A stretch of 51,711 nucleotides of DNA from a bacterium. Lineage in GTDB: Bacteria > Actinomycetota > Acidimicrobiia > Spongiisociales > Spongiisociaceae. A program made the position numbers and the translations under genes. Shown here piece by piece: positions 42,549 through 51,651 of this stretch. Numbering within the stretch: the stretch's first letter is position 1; every line of letters begins with the position of its first letter. The notes under the pieces were generated by a model, which saw nothing but the letters and a program-made list of their open reading frames with translations, did not search any database and was not told where the DNA came from. Where the stretch lies: assembly GCA_028821575.1 (NCBI GenBank), contig JAPPFW010000088.1, positions 1-51,711 on the forward strand. The letters are read 5' to 3'.

Positions 42549-43994
42549 ATGTCGAGTATCCCGACGGAGGCCCAAGGGCAACCGAGCGTTCCCAACGTCC
42601 TTGCCTCTCGCTACGCCGGCAAACCCATGCGCTCCCTGTGGTCCCCGGAGGGCAGGGCGGTCATGGAACGGGAGCTGTGGCTGGTGGTCCTCGAAGCGCA
42701 GATCGAACTCGGGATTGCGGTACCTGACGGGGTTGTGGAGGCTTACCGGGCCGTCGTGCACAGCGTCGACCTCGAATCGATCCGGACCCGGGAGCAGGAG
42801 ACCCGTCACGATCTCAAGGCACGCATAGACGAGTTCTGCGCGCTGGCGGGCCACGAGCACATCCACAAGGGCCTCACCTCCCGCGACGTGACCGAGAACG
42901 TCGAGCAATTGATCATCCGCCGATCGCTGCGGATCCTCCGCGACAAGACCGTGGCGGTGCTCGCCCGGCTGGCCGACCTGGCGGTGGAGCATCGTGACAC
43001 CCTTATGGTCGGGCGCACCCACAACGTCGCCGCCCAGCCCACCACTCTGGGCAAGCGACTCGCCACCGCGGCAGGAGAGATCCTGGTGGCCTACCGGTGC
43101 CTGGAACGCCTCCTCTCCGACTATCCCCTCAGGGGGCTCAAGGGCGCGGTCGGAACCCAGCAGGATCTGGCTGACCTCTTCGGTGGAGACGGGACGAAGG
43201 TCGAGCGGCTCGAGTCCATCGTCTTGGAGGCGCTCGGGTTCCGTGACGTGATGACCTCCGTCGGCCAGATCTACCCCCGGTCCCTCGATCTCGAAGTGGT
43301 GAGCACCCTGGCACAGGTGGCGGCCGGACCTTCGAACCTGGCTACCTCCCTGCGACTCATGGCTGGAAACGACCTGGTCACGGAGGGCTTCAGGTCCGGC
43401 CAGGTGGGTTCTTCGGCCATGCCCCACAAGATGAACATGCGGACCTGTGAAAGGATCAACGGGCTGGCGGTGATCCTGAGCGGGTACCTGACCATGGCCG
43501 GTGGTCTGGCCGGGCGCCAATGGAACGAGGGAGATGTCAGCGACTCGGTGGTGAGGCGCGTCATGATGCCGGACTCGTTCTTCGCCTGCGATGGTCTGCT
43601 CGAGTCCACCTTGCATGTCCTAGGCGATTTCGGTGCCTTTTCCGGGAGGATAGAGGCCGAGTTGCAGACCGAACTCCCCTTTCTCACCACCACGCGGGTC
43701 CTCACGGCCGCGGTCAAGGCCGGTGTGGGACGTGAGCGGGCCCACCGGCTGATCCGCGCCCATGCCCTCCGGGCATCCGAGGCCCGCCGTTCAGGTCTGA
43801 GCCACGATCTCTGGGAGGCTCTGGGCCGTGATCCGGAGCTTCCGCTCAGCAGCGCGGAAGTCCGGTCGGCCGCTCGCTCAGGAGGGCTCGGCGGCCGGGC
43901 GGGCGCCCAGGTGGATGCTGTGGCCGAGGAGATCGCGCAGGTGGTCGGGCGGCATCCGGACGCGGCCGCCTACCGGCCCGAACCTCTCCTCTGA
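42549..43994 (+). CDS. purB: Adenylosuccinate lyase
   Basis: The protein has 481 residues. The fumarase/aspartase-family signature GSSAMPHKMNMRTCE holds the catalytic Ser loop. HKGLTSRDVTENVEQ and VGRTHNVAAQPTTLGKRL carry the other active-site residues, including the general-acid His. The enzyme acts twice in purine synthesis, on SAICAR and on adenylosuccinate. The N-terminal 15 residues (MSSIPTEAQGQPSVP) may be dispensable, and the start could lie slightly downstream. No other purine gene is near. Confidence 0.92.
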   Translation: MSSIPTEAQGQPSVPNVLASRYAGKPMRSLWSPEGRAVMERELWLVVLEAQIELGIAVPDGVVEAYRAVVHSVDLESIRTREQETRHDLKARIDEFCALAGHEHIHKGLTSRDVTENVEQLIIRRSLRILRDKTVAVLARLADLAVEHRDTLMVGRTHNVAAQPTTLGKRLATAAGEILVAYRCLERLLSDYPLRGLKGAVGTQQDLADLFGGDGTKVERLESIVLEALGFRDVMTSVGQIYPRSLDLEVVSTLAQVAAGPSNLATSLRLMAGNDLVTEGFRSGQVGSSAMPHKMNMRTCERINGLAVILSGYLTMAGGLAGRQWNEGDVSDSVVRRVMMPDSFFACDGLLESTLHVLGDFGAFSGRIEAELQTELPFLTTTRVLTAAVKAGVGRERAHRLIRAHALRASEARRSGLSHDLWEALGRDPELPLSSAEVRSAARSGGLGGRAGAQVDAVAEEIAQVVGRHPDAAAYRPEPLL

Positions 43995-44174
43995 GATTCC
44001 CCATACGCCCGGTCCGCGCCGACGACTTAGCGCTCTCGTCGGCATTGTCAGCAGGGTGGCATGTCCCGCGCAGGCCGTGTTGGTCGTGTATCGAAGGGGC
44101 GTCGGCGACATCCCGGTGAGAGTTGCCGCCGGTCACCTGATCGGCTCCCGTCCGGGCGGTAGACTTCCCGGGCT

Positions 44175-44864
44175 ATGGGAAAGATGGTGGTCATCAAGCA
44201 CGCCCACGAGTCCCTCGGGCGGCTGGCCGAGCGCCTCGCGCACCACGGTGTCGAGTGGGAAGAGGTCATGGTGATCGACGGGGAGCCCCTGCCGGGGCCT
44301 GACGAGGTCGGTGCACTGGTGACGATGGGCGGAAGCATGGGTGCCTACGAGACGGAGGAGCATCCCTATCTCGTCGACGAGATGCAACTGGTCCGCGACT
44401 TGGTGGAGCGGGATGTCCCGGTGCTGGGAATCTGCCTCGGCTCCCAGCTACTGGCCGCTGCTCTCGGGGGCCGGGCCTATCTGGCCGACCGTCCCGAGGT
44501 CGGAGCGGTTTCCGTCGAGCTCACCGAGGCCGGACGTCGACATCCGGTGGTATCCAAAGTCGACGGCCGGCGGGTGTTCGAAATGCACGAGGACACGTTC
44601 GACCTGCCTCCAGGGAGCGCGTTGCTGGCTCGTTCCGCTCGTTTCCCCCAGGCATTCGCCCTGGGGTCTGCGCTTGCCATCCAGTTCCACCCCGAAGCAC
44701 ACAATTGCCAGGCCAACAGGTGGGCCAGAACCGGAGCCCGTGAGATGGTGGAGAGGGCCGGCACCAACCCCGAGGAGTTCGCGACCGGGATGGCCGATGC
44801 GGAGCAGGAGTTGGCCGACGGGGCCTACCAGTTGTTCGACGCCTGGATTGACGGTTTGCCCTGA
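44175..44864 (+). CDS. Class I glutamine amidotransferase (GMP-synthase-like)
   Basis: The protein has 229 residues, a stand-alone amidotransferase. The nucleophile is C87 in LGICLGSQLLAAALGG, the His is in IQFHPEAHN, and the early GGSMGAYETEEHPYL loop is typical of GuaA-like stand-alone domains. The synthase partner is not adjacent, so the acceptor is unknown; relatives act on gamma-glutamyl compounds or as free glutaminases. A 180-base gap without a gene separates it from purB. Confidence 0.82.
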   Translation: MGKMVVIKHAHESLGRLAERLAHHGVEWEEVMVIDGEPLPGPDEVGALVTMGGSMGAYETEEHPYLVDEMQLVRDLVERDVPVLGICLGSQLLAAALGGRAYLADRPEVGAVSVELTEAGRRHPVVSKVDGRRVFEMHEDTFDLPPGSALLARSARFPQAFALGSALAIQFHPEAHNCQANRWARTGAREMVERAGTNPEEFATGMADAEQELADGAYQLFDAWIDGLP

Positions 44865-45076
44865 TGGGGAGCATGCGCTTGGCGGTCGAGTCGCCAGATT
44901 CCCACACTCTGCCGCCGAACGGTTAGTTTCGTGGTTCGTGCACGAGCTTCATGTCCGATTTGAGCGCGGTCCGGTGGTGAACCCTCTGAGCAGACCCGCC
45001 CGGGTAGGCCCGATCCATCCCGGGTTGCCGCGCGGTGCCCTGCAGGTGGGAGTCGGTCGGGCAGGGAACGACGCCT

Positions 45077-46264
45077 TTGGGTAAGCACGCCGCCCGCAGA
45101 TGGTCTCCCCGCATCGTCCGGCGGGTGGTCTGGATTGTGGTCCTTGGTGTGGCGGCCTTCATGCTGACGCTCGTGGTGCTGCTGTTCCAGTCATTCAAGG
45201 ACGACGAGCCGCACGACCCTGCCCAGGCGAGGACCGAACTGCAGGAACGAACCCCCGAAGAGGTCGGCGCGAGTCGCGAGAAGGTCGAGGAGTTGGAAGC
45301 AACACTCACCACTGAGCCCGAGCCGCTCGCACAGGAAGAAACGCTGGTGGAGGACTTGCCGGAACCGGACGAACCGGAGCCGGAGGTCCAGGAGGCGGAG
45401 GAGCTACCCGGATCCGTCGACTCCGAGGTCGAGGCCGAAGATGCCATCTCGGTCGCCAATGCCCACAGTCCGGGGTTACCAGACGGGATGTTCGACGCGG
45501 TGATGCTCGTCGGGGCCGATGCCAGCGGCTATCTCGCCGACACCATCATCCTCGCCCTGTTCCCGGAGGACGGCTCGGCGCTGGCGTTGATCTCGATCCC
45601 TCGAGACCTCTATCTGTACAACTTCTGCTCGGAGGACTACCGGCGGGTCAACGCCAACCTCGGAGGATGCACCGGGTACGCAAACGGGCCCGAACTCCTG
45701 TCCCTGGCCATCGAGGAGTTCACGGGTGTCGAGGTTGACCATTACGTGCGGGTCAACTTCGAAGGATTCGTGGAGCTCGTGGACGGCTTGGGGGGCGTCG
45801 AGGTGTGTTTCGAGTACCCCACGTACGACGAGAAGGCGGGCTTGGACATCCCCGAGCCCTCCTGCCGGACGGACGGGGCCACCGCGCTGGCGTATGCCCG
45901 CTCCCGCAATGCCAGCCAGCTCGTGGATGGTGAATGGCAGCAGGCGTGGTCGTCGGACTTCAGCCGCCAGCAGCACCAGCGCGAGTTACTGCTCAAGCTG
46001 GCGGGACAGCTTCGTAACTCCTCCGTGGCCGCTCTGGGGTCCTCCCTCCAGAGCCTGTCCCATACGTTCCGCCTCGACCGCGGGTGGTCCATTGCCGAGG
46101 CTGTCGAATGGCTCTGGCGTTACCGGTCTCTCGACCCATCTCAGGTCACGCAATTGCGCATCCCGGTCATGGACTACCGCACGTCAGAAGGTGCCCAAGT
46201 GCTACTACCGGCGCAGACATTCAACTCCGTGCTGTCCCGCTGGTGGGGACCCGCCAAGCGGTAG
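45077..46264 (+). CDS. LytR-CpsA-Psr (LCP) family cell-wall glycopolymer ligase
   Basis: I take the TTG at 45077 because AGGGA lies about 9 bases upstream; a GTG at 45035 in the same frame lacks such a site. A basic N-terminus is followed by one helix (VVWIVVLGVAAFMLTLVVLLF) and a very acidic Glu/Pro-rich linker of about 90 residues. The LCP domain has MLVGADASGYLADTIILA, ISIPRDLYL with the phosphate-contact Arg, RVNANLGG and TALAYARSRN. LCP enzymes transfer teichoic-acid-like or arabinogalactan polymers to peptidoglycan. The TAG stop opens a 7-periodic tract. Confidence 0.85.
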   Translation: MGKHAARRWSPRIVRRVVWIVVLGVAAFMLTLVVLLFQSFKDDEPHDPAQARTELQERTPEEVGASREKVEELEATLTTEPEPLAQEETLVEDLPEPDEPEPEVQEAEELPGSVDSEVEAEDAISVANAHSPGLPDGMFDAVMLVGADASGYLADTIILALFPEDGSALALISIPRDLYLYNFCSEDYRRVNANLGGCTGYANGPELLSLAIEEFTGVEVDHYVRVNFEGFVELVDGLGGVEVCFEYPTYDEKAGLDIPEPSCRTDGATALAYARSRNASQLVDGEWQQAWSSDFSRQQHQRELLLKLAGQLRNSSVAALGSSLQSLSHTFRLDRGWSIAEAVEWLWRYRSLDPSQVTQLRIPVMDYRTSEGAQVLLPAQTFNSVLSRWWGPAKR

Positions 46265-46296
46265 TTGTGAGTTGATAGTTGAGACTACTGATCACT
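46262..46296. repeat. Heptanucleotide tract at the LCP gene stop codon
   Basis: Units TAGTTGT, GAGTTGA, TAGTTGA, GACTACT and GATCACT keep a 7-base period. The first TAG is the stop codon of the LCP gene. The tract fills the space to the convergent LiaF-like gene. Confidence 0.6.
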
Positions 46297-46300
46297 GACC

Positions 46301-47005
46301 TCAGGAGTCGATGATTAACGAGCCGAACATGCAGATGCCGGTGATCGTGAGCTCCTCTCCGCTGCCGGATTGTGCGGATCGCGTACGTTTGTCTTCCACG
46401 CCACCCAGGAACTGGGTGGTCTGGACGTCGATAGCCCAACCCTCCGGGACGCGGAGCTCGACGGTGCCGAACAGGGCGGTCACGTCGATCGTTCCTCCTC
46501 CTTGGGCGAGAGAAGCATCCCTGAGGTCTATGCGAGCGGACCCGAACACTGCGGTGGCTTCGCCCTCGGAGAAACTCCGGTTTGTTATCCGCTGCACTCC
46601 CGAGCAAAAGAGGTAGGTGGCTCCGAGGTGATCTGACTGGGAGGCGGTGGGTCGGTCCCGGCCCTGTGGTCGTCGTCGGCGACGCCTCCGGGTACCGAGC
46701 AGCATCCTGACTCCGATGAAGAGCAGTACCAATGGCCAAAGCCGCCAGACATCCCGCATGTGGAACGTCACGATGTCCAGAGCGTCGAGGAGGAAGACGA
46801 TTCCCAGAAGGGTCAGGATCACTCCGATCCACCGCCCCGAGCCTCGCCGAACGAGGTTCACGACGCCGAACGCGATCAGGATGACGGGCCAGAGGGTCTC
46901 GCGGGGGAAGTGCCAATCGGTGAGGTTGTCCACCAGGAACATCGCGCCGAGGACCACCAGCACGAGTCCGATCCACACTCGGGTCCTGGGCCCGGATCCA
47001 CTCAT
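46301..47005 (-). CDS. LiaF-like membrane protein
   Basis: The protein has 234 residues. The ATG at 47005 has GGAGGAG 5 bases upstream; an upstream-open frame to 47179 is rejected. Four helices in the first 110 residues match the LiaI/LiaF transmembrane unit (VLGAMFLVDNL, WPVILIAFGVVNLV). An Arg-rich segment (TRRRRRRRPQGR) leads to a beta-solenoid-like C-terminal domain (ITNRSFSEGEATAVFGSA, DVTALFGTVELRVPEGW). In Firmicutes LiaF restrains the LiaS kinase in cell-envelope stress; no LiaSR pair lies in this window. Confidence 0.75.
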   Translation of the reverse strand: MSGSGPRTRVWIGLVLVVLGAMFLVDNLTDWHFPRETLWPVILIAFGVVNLVRRGSGRWIGVILTLLGIVFLLDALDIVTFHMRDVWRLWPLVLLFIGVRMLLGTRRRRRRRPQGRDRPTASQSDHLGATYLFCSGVQRITNRSFSEGEATAVFGSARIDLRDASLAQGGGTIDVTALFGTVELRVPEGWAIDVQTTQFLGGVEDKRTRSAQSGSGEELTITGICMFGSLIIDS

Positions 47006-47064
47006 CGCAACTCCTCCGCGCAGCCGTCGGCTGTGATGGTAGGCGAACCGGATCGGGGTGGTCG

Positions 47065-47955
47065 TCAGCCGGACCGGGCGGGCCAGAGCCAAGCCGCGCC
47101 CAGCACTCCACCCGAGTCGCCGTGGTGGTTCCGCGCGAGGCGGGTGGCCACGCCGTCCGAGAAGACCCATTGATCCCACAGCCTGGGGACCGCTTCGTAC
47201 AACCGATCGACATTGGACAGGCCACCGCCCAGGACGACGACGTCCGGGTCGAGGATGTTGATCACTCCGGCCAGGGCCCGGGCCAGCCGGGCTACATACC
47301 GCTCCAGTGCCGCCTGCGCCGGCCGGTCAGTTGCCACCCGCCGCATGAGTTGCTCGGTGGTGAGTTCGATTCCGGTCTCGCGGCGATACTCGGCGGCCAC
47401 CGCCGGCCCCGAAAGGTAGAGCTCGATGCAGTCCAGTCGCCCGCAGTAGCACTTCCGGGAGTCGAACTCTCCGGGAAACGGGTTGTGACCCCACTCGCCG
47501 GTGATCCGATTGGGTCCGACCTGGACCGCCCTGTCGATCACAAGGCCCCCTCCCACCCCGGTACCGATGATGACCCCGAAGACGGTACGCGCTTCGCGGC
47601 CGGCGCCGCTGACCGCTTCGGAGAGAGCGAAGCAGTCCGCGTCGTTGGCGAGCCGGACCGGGCGGTCCAAGGCCGCCTCCAGGTCACGATCCAGAGGCAT
47701 CCCGTTCAGCGCCACCGAGTTGGAGTTGCGCATCAGCCCGGTGAACGGTGAGATGGAGCCGGGCGTGCCCACGCCCACCGTGCAGGCGGCACCTACTTCT
47801 CGCTCGAGGTCGCCCACCAGGCCCGCGAGCGCCGCCACCGTGCCCTCGTAGTCGCCTGTGGGAGTCGGAACCCGCTCCCGCAACAGGACGGTCCCCTCCC
47901 GGTTGAGAACGACTGCCTCTATCTTCGTGCCGCCCAGGTCCACGCCGATACGCAT
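47065..47955 (-). CDS. ROK family sugar kinase
   Basis: The protein has 296 residues. The ATP phosphate loop is GVDLGGTKIEAVV, the catalytic Asp is in RLANDADCFALSEA, and the zinc motif GEWGHNPF...CYCGRLDCIE has the ROK Cys cluster. The glycine loop GTGVGGGLV is intact. These are typical of glucokinases, fructokinases and N-acetylmannosamine/glucosamine kinases; the sugar cannot be fixed from the sequence. It is the gene after lnt on the minus strand, but two heptamer arrays lie between. Confidence 0.86.
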   Translation of the reverse strand: MRIGVDLGGTKIEAVVLNREGTVLLRERVPTPTGDYEGTVAALAGLVGDLEREVGAACTVGVGTPGSISPFTGLMRNSNSVALNGMPLDRDLEAALDRPVRLANDADCFALSEAVSGAGREARTVFGVIIGTGVGGGLVIDRAVQVGPNRITGEWGHNPFPGEFDSRKCYCGRLDCIELYLSGPAVAAEYRRETGIELTTEQLMRRVATDRPAQAALERYVARLARALAGVINILDPDVVVLGGGLSNVDRLYEAVPRLWDQWVFSDGVATRLARNHHGDSGGVLGAAWLWPARSG

Positions 47956-47972
47956 GCCGTCACCGTAGCGGG

Positions 47973-48049
47973 CTTGTGGCTTGTGGCTTGTGGTTTGTGG
48001 CTTGTGGTTTGTGGTTTGTGGCTTGTGGTTTGTGGTTTGTGGCTTGTGG
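47973..48049. repeat. Heptanucleotide array CTTGTGG/TTTGTGG x11
   Basis: Eleven contiguous 7-base units, six CTTGTGG and five TTTGTGG, fill 77 bases between lnt and the ROK kinase gene. CTTGTGG is the exact reverse complement of the CCACAAG unit at 40417-40472. The C/T variation is at one fixed position only. Confidence 0.9.
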
Positions 48050-48084
48050 AACTCTAAAGTCTAGTACAGTATGTTAGATAACTC

Positions 48085-48112
48085 GCTGACCGCTGACGGC
48101 TGACCGCTGACC
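48085..48112. repeat. Heptanucleotide array GCTGACC x4 after lnt
   Basis: Units GCTGACC, GCTGACG, GCTGACC and GCTGACC end 6 bases before the lnt stop codon (TAG on the minus strand at 48119-48121). On the minus strand they read GGTCAGC downstream of the gene. Confidence 0.75.
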
Positions 48113-48118
48113 ACCGCC

Positions 48119-49612
48119 CTACGGTGTCTTCGCTCCGGTTTGGCGTCGATCCGCAAACCAGGTGTGGGCGACGAGGACGAGGAAGGCGATCATGGCCGTG
48201 ACCTGCAGCCAGTCGCCCCACCTCACGTACAGGGTGGGACCGGCGGACCGGGCCGGGACTGTCGCCGTGACCGTGGTGGTCTCGAAGAGGTCCGTCAACG
48301 CGTCGACTCGACCATCCGCTCGGACGAAAGCCGAACGGCCTGTCACCGCGGCGTGGACGATGTCGACGCCGAGTTCGGCGGCCCGCGTCCTGCTGATGGC
48401 GATGAACTGGTCGCTGGCCTGACTCTCCCCGAAGGATGCTTCGTTGGTGGCCAGCACGATGAAGGCCGCGCCGGAGCGCACCGCCTGCCGTTCGTACCGT
48501 GCATAGGCCCCCTCGTAGCTGATCACCGTCCCGAAGGGGATCCCTCCAAGATCGAAGAGGGCCTGGGTGTCCCCGCGAATCATGTCGCGGGGTACGCGGT
48601 CCAGGGCGGGCACGCGTTCGAACAAGGGACGGATCGGCACGTATTCGCCGAATGGCACCGGGTGGCGCTTGTGATACTTGCCCACGATGCTTCCGTCCGG
48701 TCCGAACACGGTGTTGACGTTCTGAAAGTGATCCGGTCCGGCATCGAGGTCCCCCCCGACGAGAACCATCGTATCCAGCCTGATCGCCTCGCTGCCTATC
48801 GCCCCTTGTACCGTCGGGTTCCGGAGCGGGTCGGACCTGCCACCCGTGGAACTCTCGGGCCACACCACGAGGTCCACTCCGGGGGTGAGGCCCTGCGTGA
48901 GGGCCAGATGGCTCTCGTATATCAACTGACGCTCGCCGGGGCAGCGCGTCCCGGGGCAGGGTGAGTTGCCCTGCACGATCGTGATCGTCCTGGTCTCGCC
49001 GTCAGGCACGGCGGGCCAGAGGTTTCCGGCCAGCCCGGTGACACACAGAGCGATCGCCCCTCCGGCAAGCACCTTCCAGGACATCCGCCTGAGCACCACC
49101 ATCACCGCTACGGCGGACATCGCGGTCAATATCACGCCCCACCCGGTCGCTCCGAACCACTGTGCGGAGGGTCGCAGGGGTGTCGCACCCACCGTGACTC
49201 CGATCGATCCCCAAGGGAAGCCCCCGAACGGCCACCGGACCCGGAGGAACTCCGCCAGAGCACCCGATCCTGCCGCAGCAAGGACGAATATCCAGGGCCG
49301 AGCGTCCTTGTAGCGGTATGTACCTGCCGCCATCAGCACCACCGCGACCGCCTGGACCATCGCCAGCGGGTAGTAGGCGATTAGTTCGACCTCGATCAGC
49401 CAAGACAGGATGACGGCGAAGTAGGCCAACCCGAACAGGTACCCGGACCAGAGGGCCATCCTCCGGGTTGGAGCGGTCGCCACCAGCCACACCAGGGCTA
49501 TTAGTCCCGACCAGGACAGAGTGGTCCACTCGAAGGGTGGGTACCCAAGGGCCAGCAGGATCCCTCCCACCGCCGCGGCCGCCAGCCGCGCGAGTCTCGT
49601 TATCCAAGTCAC
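48119..49612 (-). CDS. lnt: Apolipoprotein N-acyltransferase-like protein with Cys-to-Ser active site
   Basis: The start is taken as the GTG at 49612, giving 497 residues; the frame extends to 49774 through Arg-rich sequence and an ATG at 49657 is possible. About seven helices in the first 175 residues and one final helix frame an outer nitrilase domain. The catalytic Glu (VVWPESS) and Lys (GKYHKRHPVPFGEYVP) are present. At the position of the nucleophile Cys (usually in a CYE-like context) the sequence reads VISYEGAYARYE, with AGC (Ser) at 48518-48520, about residue 365. Lnt adds the third acyl chain to lipoproteins. Activity is uncertain with Ser in that position. Confidence 0.83.
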   Translation of the reverse strand: MTWITRLARLAAAAVGGILLALGYPPFEWTTLSWSGLIALVWLVATAPTRRMALWSGYLFGLAYFAVILSWLIEVELIAYYPLAMVQAVAVVLMAAGTYRYKDARPWIFVLAAAGSGALAEFLRVRWPFGGFPWGSIGVTVGATPLRPSAQWFGATGWGVILTAMSAVAVMVVLRRMSWKVLAGGAIALCVTGLAGNLWPAVPDGETRTITIVQGNSPCPGTRCPGERQLIYESHLALTQGLTPGVDLVVWPESSTGGRSDPLRNPTVQGAIGSEAIRLDTMVLVGGDLDAGPDHFQNVNTVFGPDGSIVGKYHKRHPVPFGEYVPIRPLFERVPALDRVPRDMIRGDTQALFDLGGIPFGTVISYEGAYARYERQAVRSGAAFIVLATNEASFGESQASDQFIAISRTRAAELGVDIVHAAVTGRSAFVRADGRVDALTDLFETTTVTATVPARSAGPTLYVRWGDWLQVTAMIAFLVLVAHTWFADRRQTGAKTP

Positions 49613-49788
49613 CGGTGGGATTCTACGGTGGCATGGGCGGCGGCGAGGCCATGCCATTACCCGGCGAGCGTAGGTTTGGGTCTTAGGATGGCTCCCACCA
49701 ATGTCCCGACTCCGGATGGAGGACCGCCGACGGCCGACACTTCGCAGCCACCGGTTCTCTCCCCATCCCACCATCGACCCCAGGATCC

Positions 49789-50616
49789 ATGACCGACCCC
49801 ATCGCCGAAGGCCAACCTCGGACCGACCGTGAAGTCGCGATCGCTGCTGCCAGGGCCGGCGCCGTGGTGGTGGGGGAGGCCTTGGGCCGAGCCGTGGAGC
49901 CGGAGATGAAAGGGTCGGTGAATCCGGTGACCGAGGTGGACATGGCAGCCGAGCGGGCCGTACTGGCCGTTATCGATGCTCTACGCCCTGGTGACGCGAT
50001 CCTATCCGAGGAACAGGGTGGTCTTACCGAGCCGGTGGGACGCCGCTGGATCGTCGACCCTCTCGACGGGACGGTCAATTTCGTCCATGGCATCCCCCAG
50101 GTGTCCGTGTCGGTGGGCTTGTGGGACGGTTTGGTCCCGGTGGCGGGCGCCGTGGTGGACGTTGCACGGCGGGAGGTGTTCAGTGCCGCCAGGGGAGAAG
50201 GCGCCCATCTCGGCGACGAGCCGATCCGGGTGTCGTCACGCACCCGCCTGTCGGAGTGCGTCATTGCGACCGGCTTCCCCTACGACCGCGATGTGCACGC
50301 GGCCGCCTACACCGCTGCGATGGGCCAGGTGATGGCCAGGACTCGAGACGTGCGCCGCCTCGGCTCAGCGGCTCTCGACTTCGCCTGGGTTGCCTGCGGC
50401 CGCGTCGACGGATTCTGGGAGTACGGTCTGTGGCCTTGGGATGTGGCCGCCGGACTCCTCCTCGTTCAGGAAGCGGGGGGCCTGTCCGCCGATCTCCTGA
50501 GTGAGCCGGCGACGGTCGAGTCCAGCGATTTCATTCTGGCTGCTCCAGGTATCGCCGAGCAGCTGATAGACCTGATCCGATCGGTTGCTCCGCCCCATGT
50601 TCGGGCCGCTGGCTGA
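49789..50616 (+). CDS. Inositol monophosphatase family phosphatase
   Basis: The protein has 275 residues. The metal-binding motif is RRWIVDPLDGTVNFVHGIP, with the upstream Glu pair in ILSEEQGG and the C-terminal motif WEYGLWPWDVAAGLLLVQEAGG. All three Mg-binding clusters are intact. Substrates in this family include inositol phosphates, histidinol phosphate and PAP/FBP; the WE-W-PWD form does not single one out. It is divergent from lnt with a 176-base gap and is followed closely by the next gene. Confidence 0.87.
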   Translation: MTDPIAEGQPRTDREVAIAAARAGAVVVGEALGRAVEPEMKGSVNPVTEVDMAAERAVLAVIDALRPGDAILSEEQGGLTEPVGRRWIVDPLDGTVNFVHGIPQVSVSVGLWDGLVPVAGAVVDVARREVFSAARGEGAHLGDEPIRVSSRTRLSECVIATGFPYDRDVHAAAYTAAMGQVMARTRDVRRLGSAALDFAWVACGRVDGFWEYGLWPWDVAAGLLLVQEAGGLSADLLSEPATVESSDFILAAPGIAEQLIDLIRSVAPPHVRAAG

Positions 50617-50647
50617 GCGGTATCCGATGACCGAGGAGGCTCCACGG

Positions 50648-51607
50648 ATGAGCCAGGAGGGCATAGCCGCGTTCTGGGAAGCATGGCCCGCGCTGCGGAT
50701 GGCTCTCGAGGAAGAACTGGCGGAGGGTCGTTACGGGGAATCCACGGCGGAACTCTCCGACCTGATCGCGGCTATTCACCCGGCGCTGGAGTGGGACCTG
50801 GGACCGGGCCGGTCGGCGGAGCACGCCTTTTGCCTCAGCTCCGCCGCCGACCCGGGTCTGCGTTCCGTGACCGAGCGTTGGTACCGTGAAAGTCCGCCTG
50901 CGGACCGGGTTTGGGAGTACCACCCTGCGCGCATCGCCGTGGAGCCGAACCCGGTGACGGTCGGAGACCTCAGCATCGATCCCTTCGATGTCACCATGGT
51001 CGTCGAGCCGGATCTCGTGACCGAGGAACTGGATCTGACCGTCGGACATCGCGACTTCGGACTGATGGACGAAGCCTTGCAGCTCCTGGTGGTATTCCGG
51101 TTGCTCGACGATCTGCTGGGAGAGGACAGAGCCGAATTCTGGGTGGGCTCTGTCGACGTGGTCCCTCACTCACTGCCGTGGGGCGTGCCGTTCCTGGGTC
51201 TGGCCGAGGAGGTGGACCGTTGGGCGGACGCCGCAACGGGTCAGCAGTGGGAGATGATTCCCAAGGAAGACCCCGAGTTGGGCGAATCACGGGCCTTCGT
51301 GAACCGCGCCCTGAAGCGTCTCCACTTCCTCGAGATGGTGGACATCGTCATGGTGAGTATCGAAACGTCCGGGCCGGACGATCCGCTGGTGCGCAAGGTC
51401 GAGAAGGATCTCGCCTCGACCCTCCGTACCGGGGGGGTGATCTTCGCCCACCAGATCTTCGATAAGTTCACGGTGCTGTACGCCTACGCAGACCCCGAGG
51501 CGAGCGAAGACGTCCACGGGTTGGCCGTTCGGTGGCGACCGGCGGTGTACGAGGTCTTCACCGATCCCGATCCCGCATGGGACACCTACGAAGAACTGCG
51601 CCAGTGA
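50648..51607 (+). CDS. Hypothetical acidic protein, possibly DUF695/RraB-like
   Basis: The protein has 319 residues. The ATG at 50648 has GGAGG 9 bases upstream; ATGs at 50627 and 50585 are in frame but lack good sites. It is soluble and acidic. The first part (IAAFWEAWPALRMALEEELAEG) through the EALQLLVVFRLLDDLLGEDRAEFWV region looks like one domain; the second (FVNRALKRLHFLEMVDIV, RTGGVIFAHQIFD) looks like a short alpha/beta domain as in RraB-type proteins. This assignment is weak. It probably shares a transcript with the phosphatase gene. The TGA stop is followed at once by heptamer arrays. Confidence 0.55.
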   Translation: MSQEGIAAFWEAWPALRMALEEELAEGRYGESTAELSDLIAAIHPALEWDLGPGRSAEHAFCLSSAADPGLRSVTERWYRESPPADRVWEYHPARIAVEPNPVTVGDLSIDPFDVTMVVEPDLVTEELDLTVGHRDFGLMDEALQLLVVFRLLDDLLGEDRAEFWVGSVDVVPHSLPWGVPFLGLAEEVDRWADAATGQQWEMIPKEDPELGESRAFVNRALKRLHFLEMVDIVMVSIETSGPDDPLVRKVEKDLASTLRTGGVIFAHQIFDKFTVLYAYADPEASEDVHGLAVRWRPAVYEVFTDPDPAWDTYEELRQ

Positions 51608-51608
51608 G

Positions 51609-51636
51609 TAGTTGCTAGTTGTTAGCTGCTAGTTAT
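51609..51636. repeat. Heptanucleotide array TAGTTGC-like x4
   Basis: TAGTTGC, TAGTTGT, TAGCTGC and TAGTTAT follow one base after the stop codon of the last gene. Every unit contains TAG, so stops occur in all three frames. Confidence 0.7.
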
Positions 51637-51651
51637 ATTGGAGTATAATGA

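Noticed and set aside
41508..43616. Long minus-strand open frame (702 codons)
   Set aside because: It lies opposite two well-supported genes, runs through the repeat arrays and shows no family motifs; long antisense frames are common at this GC.
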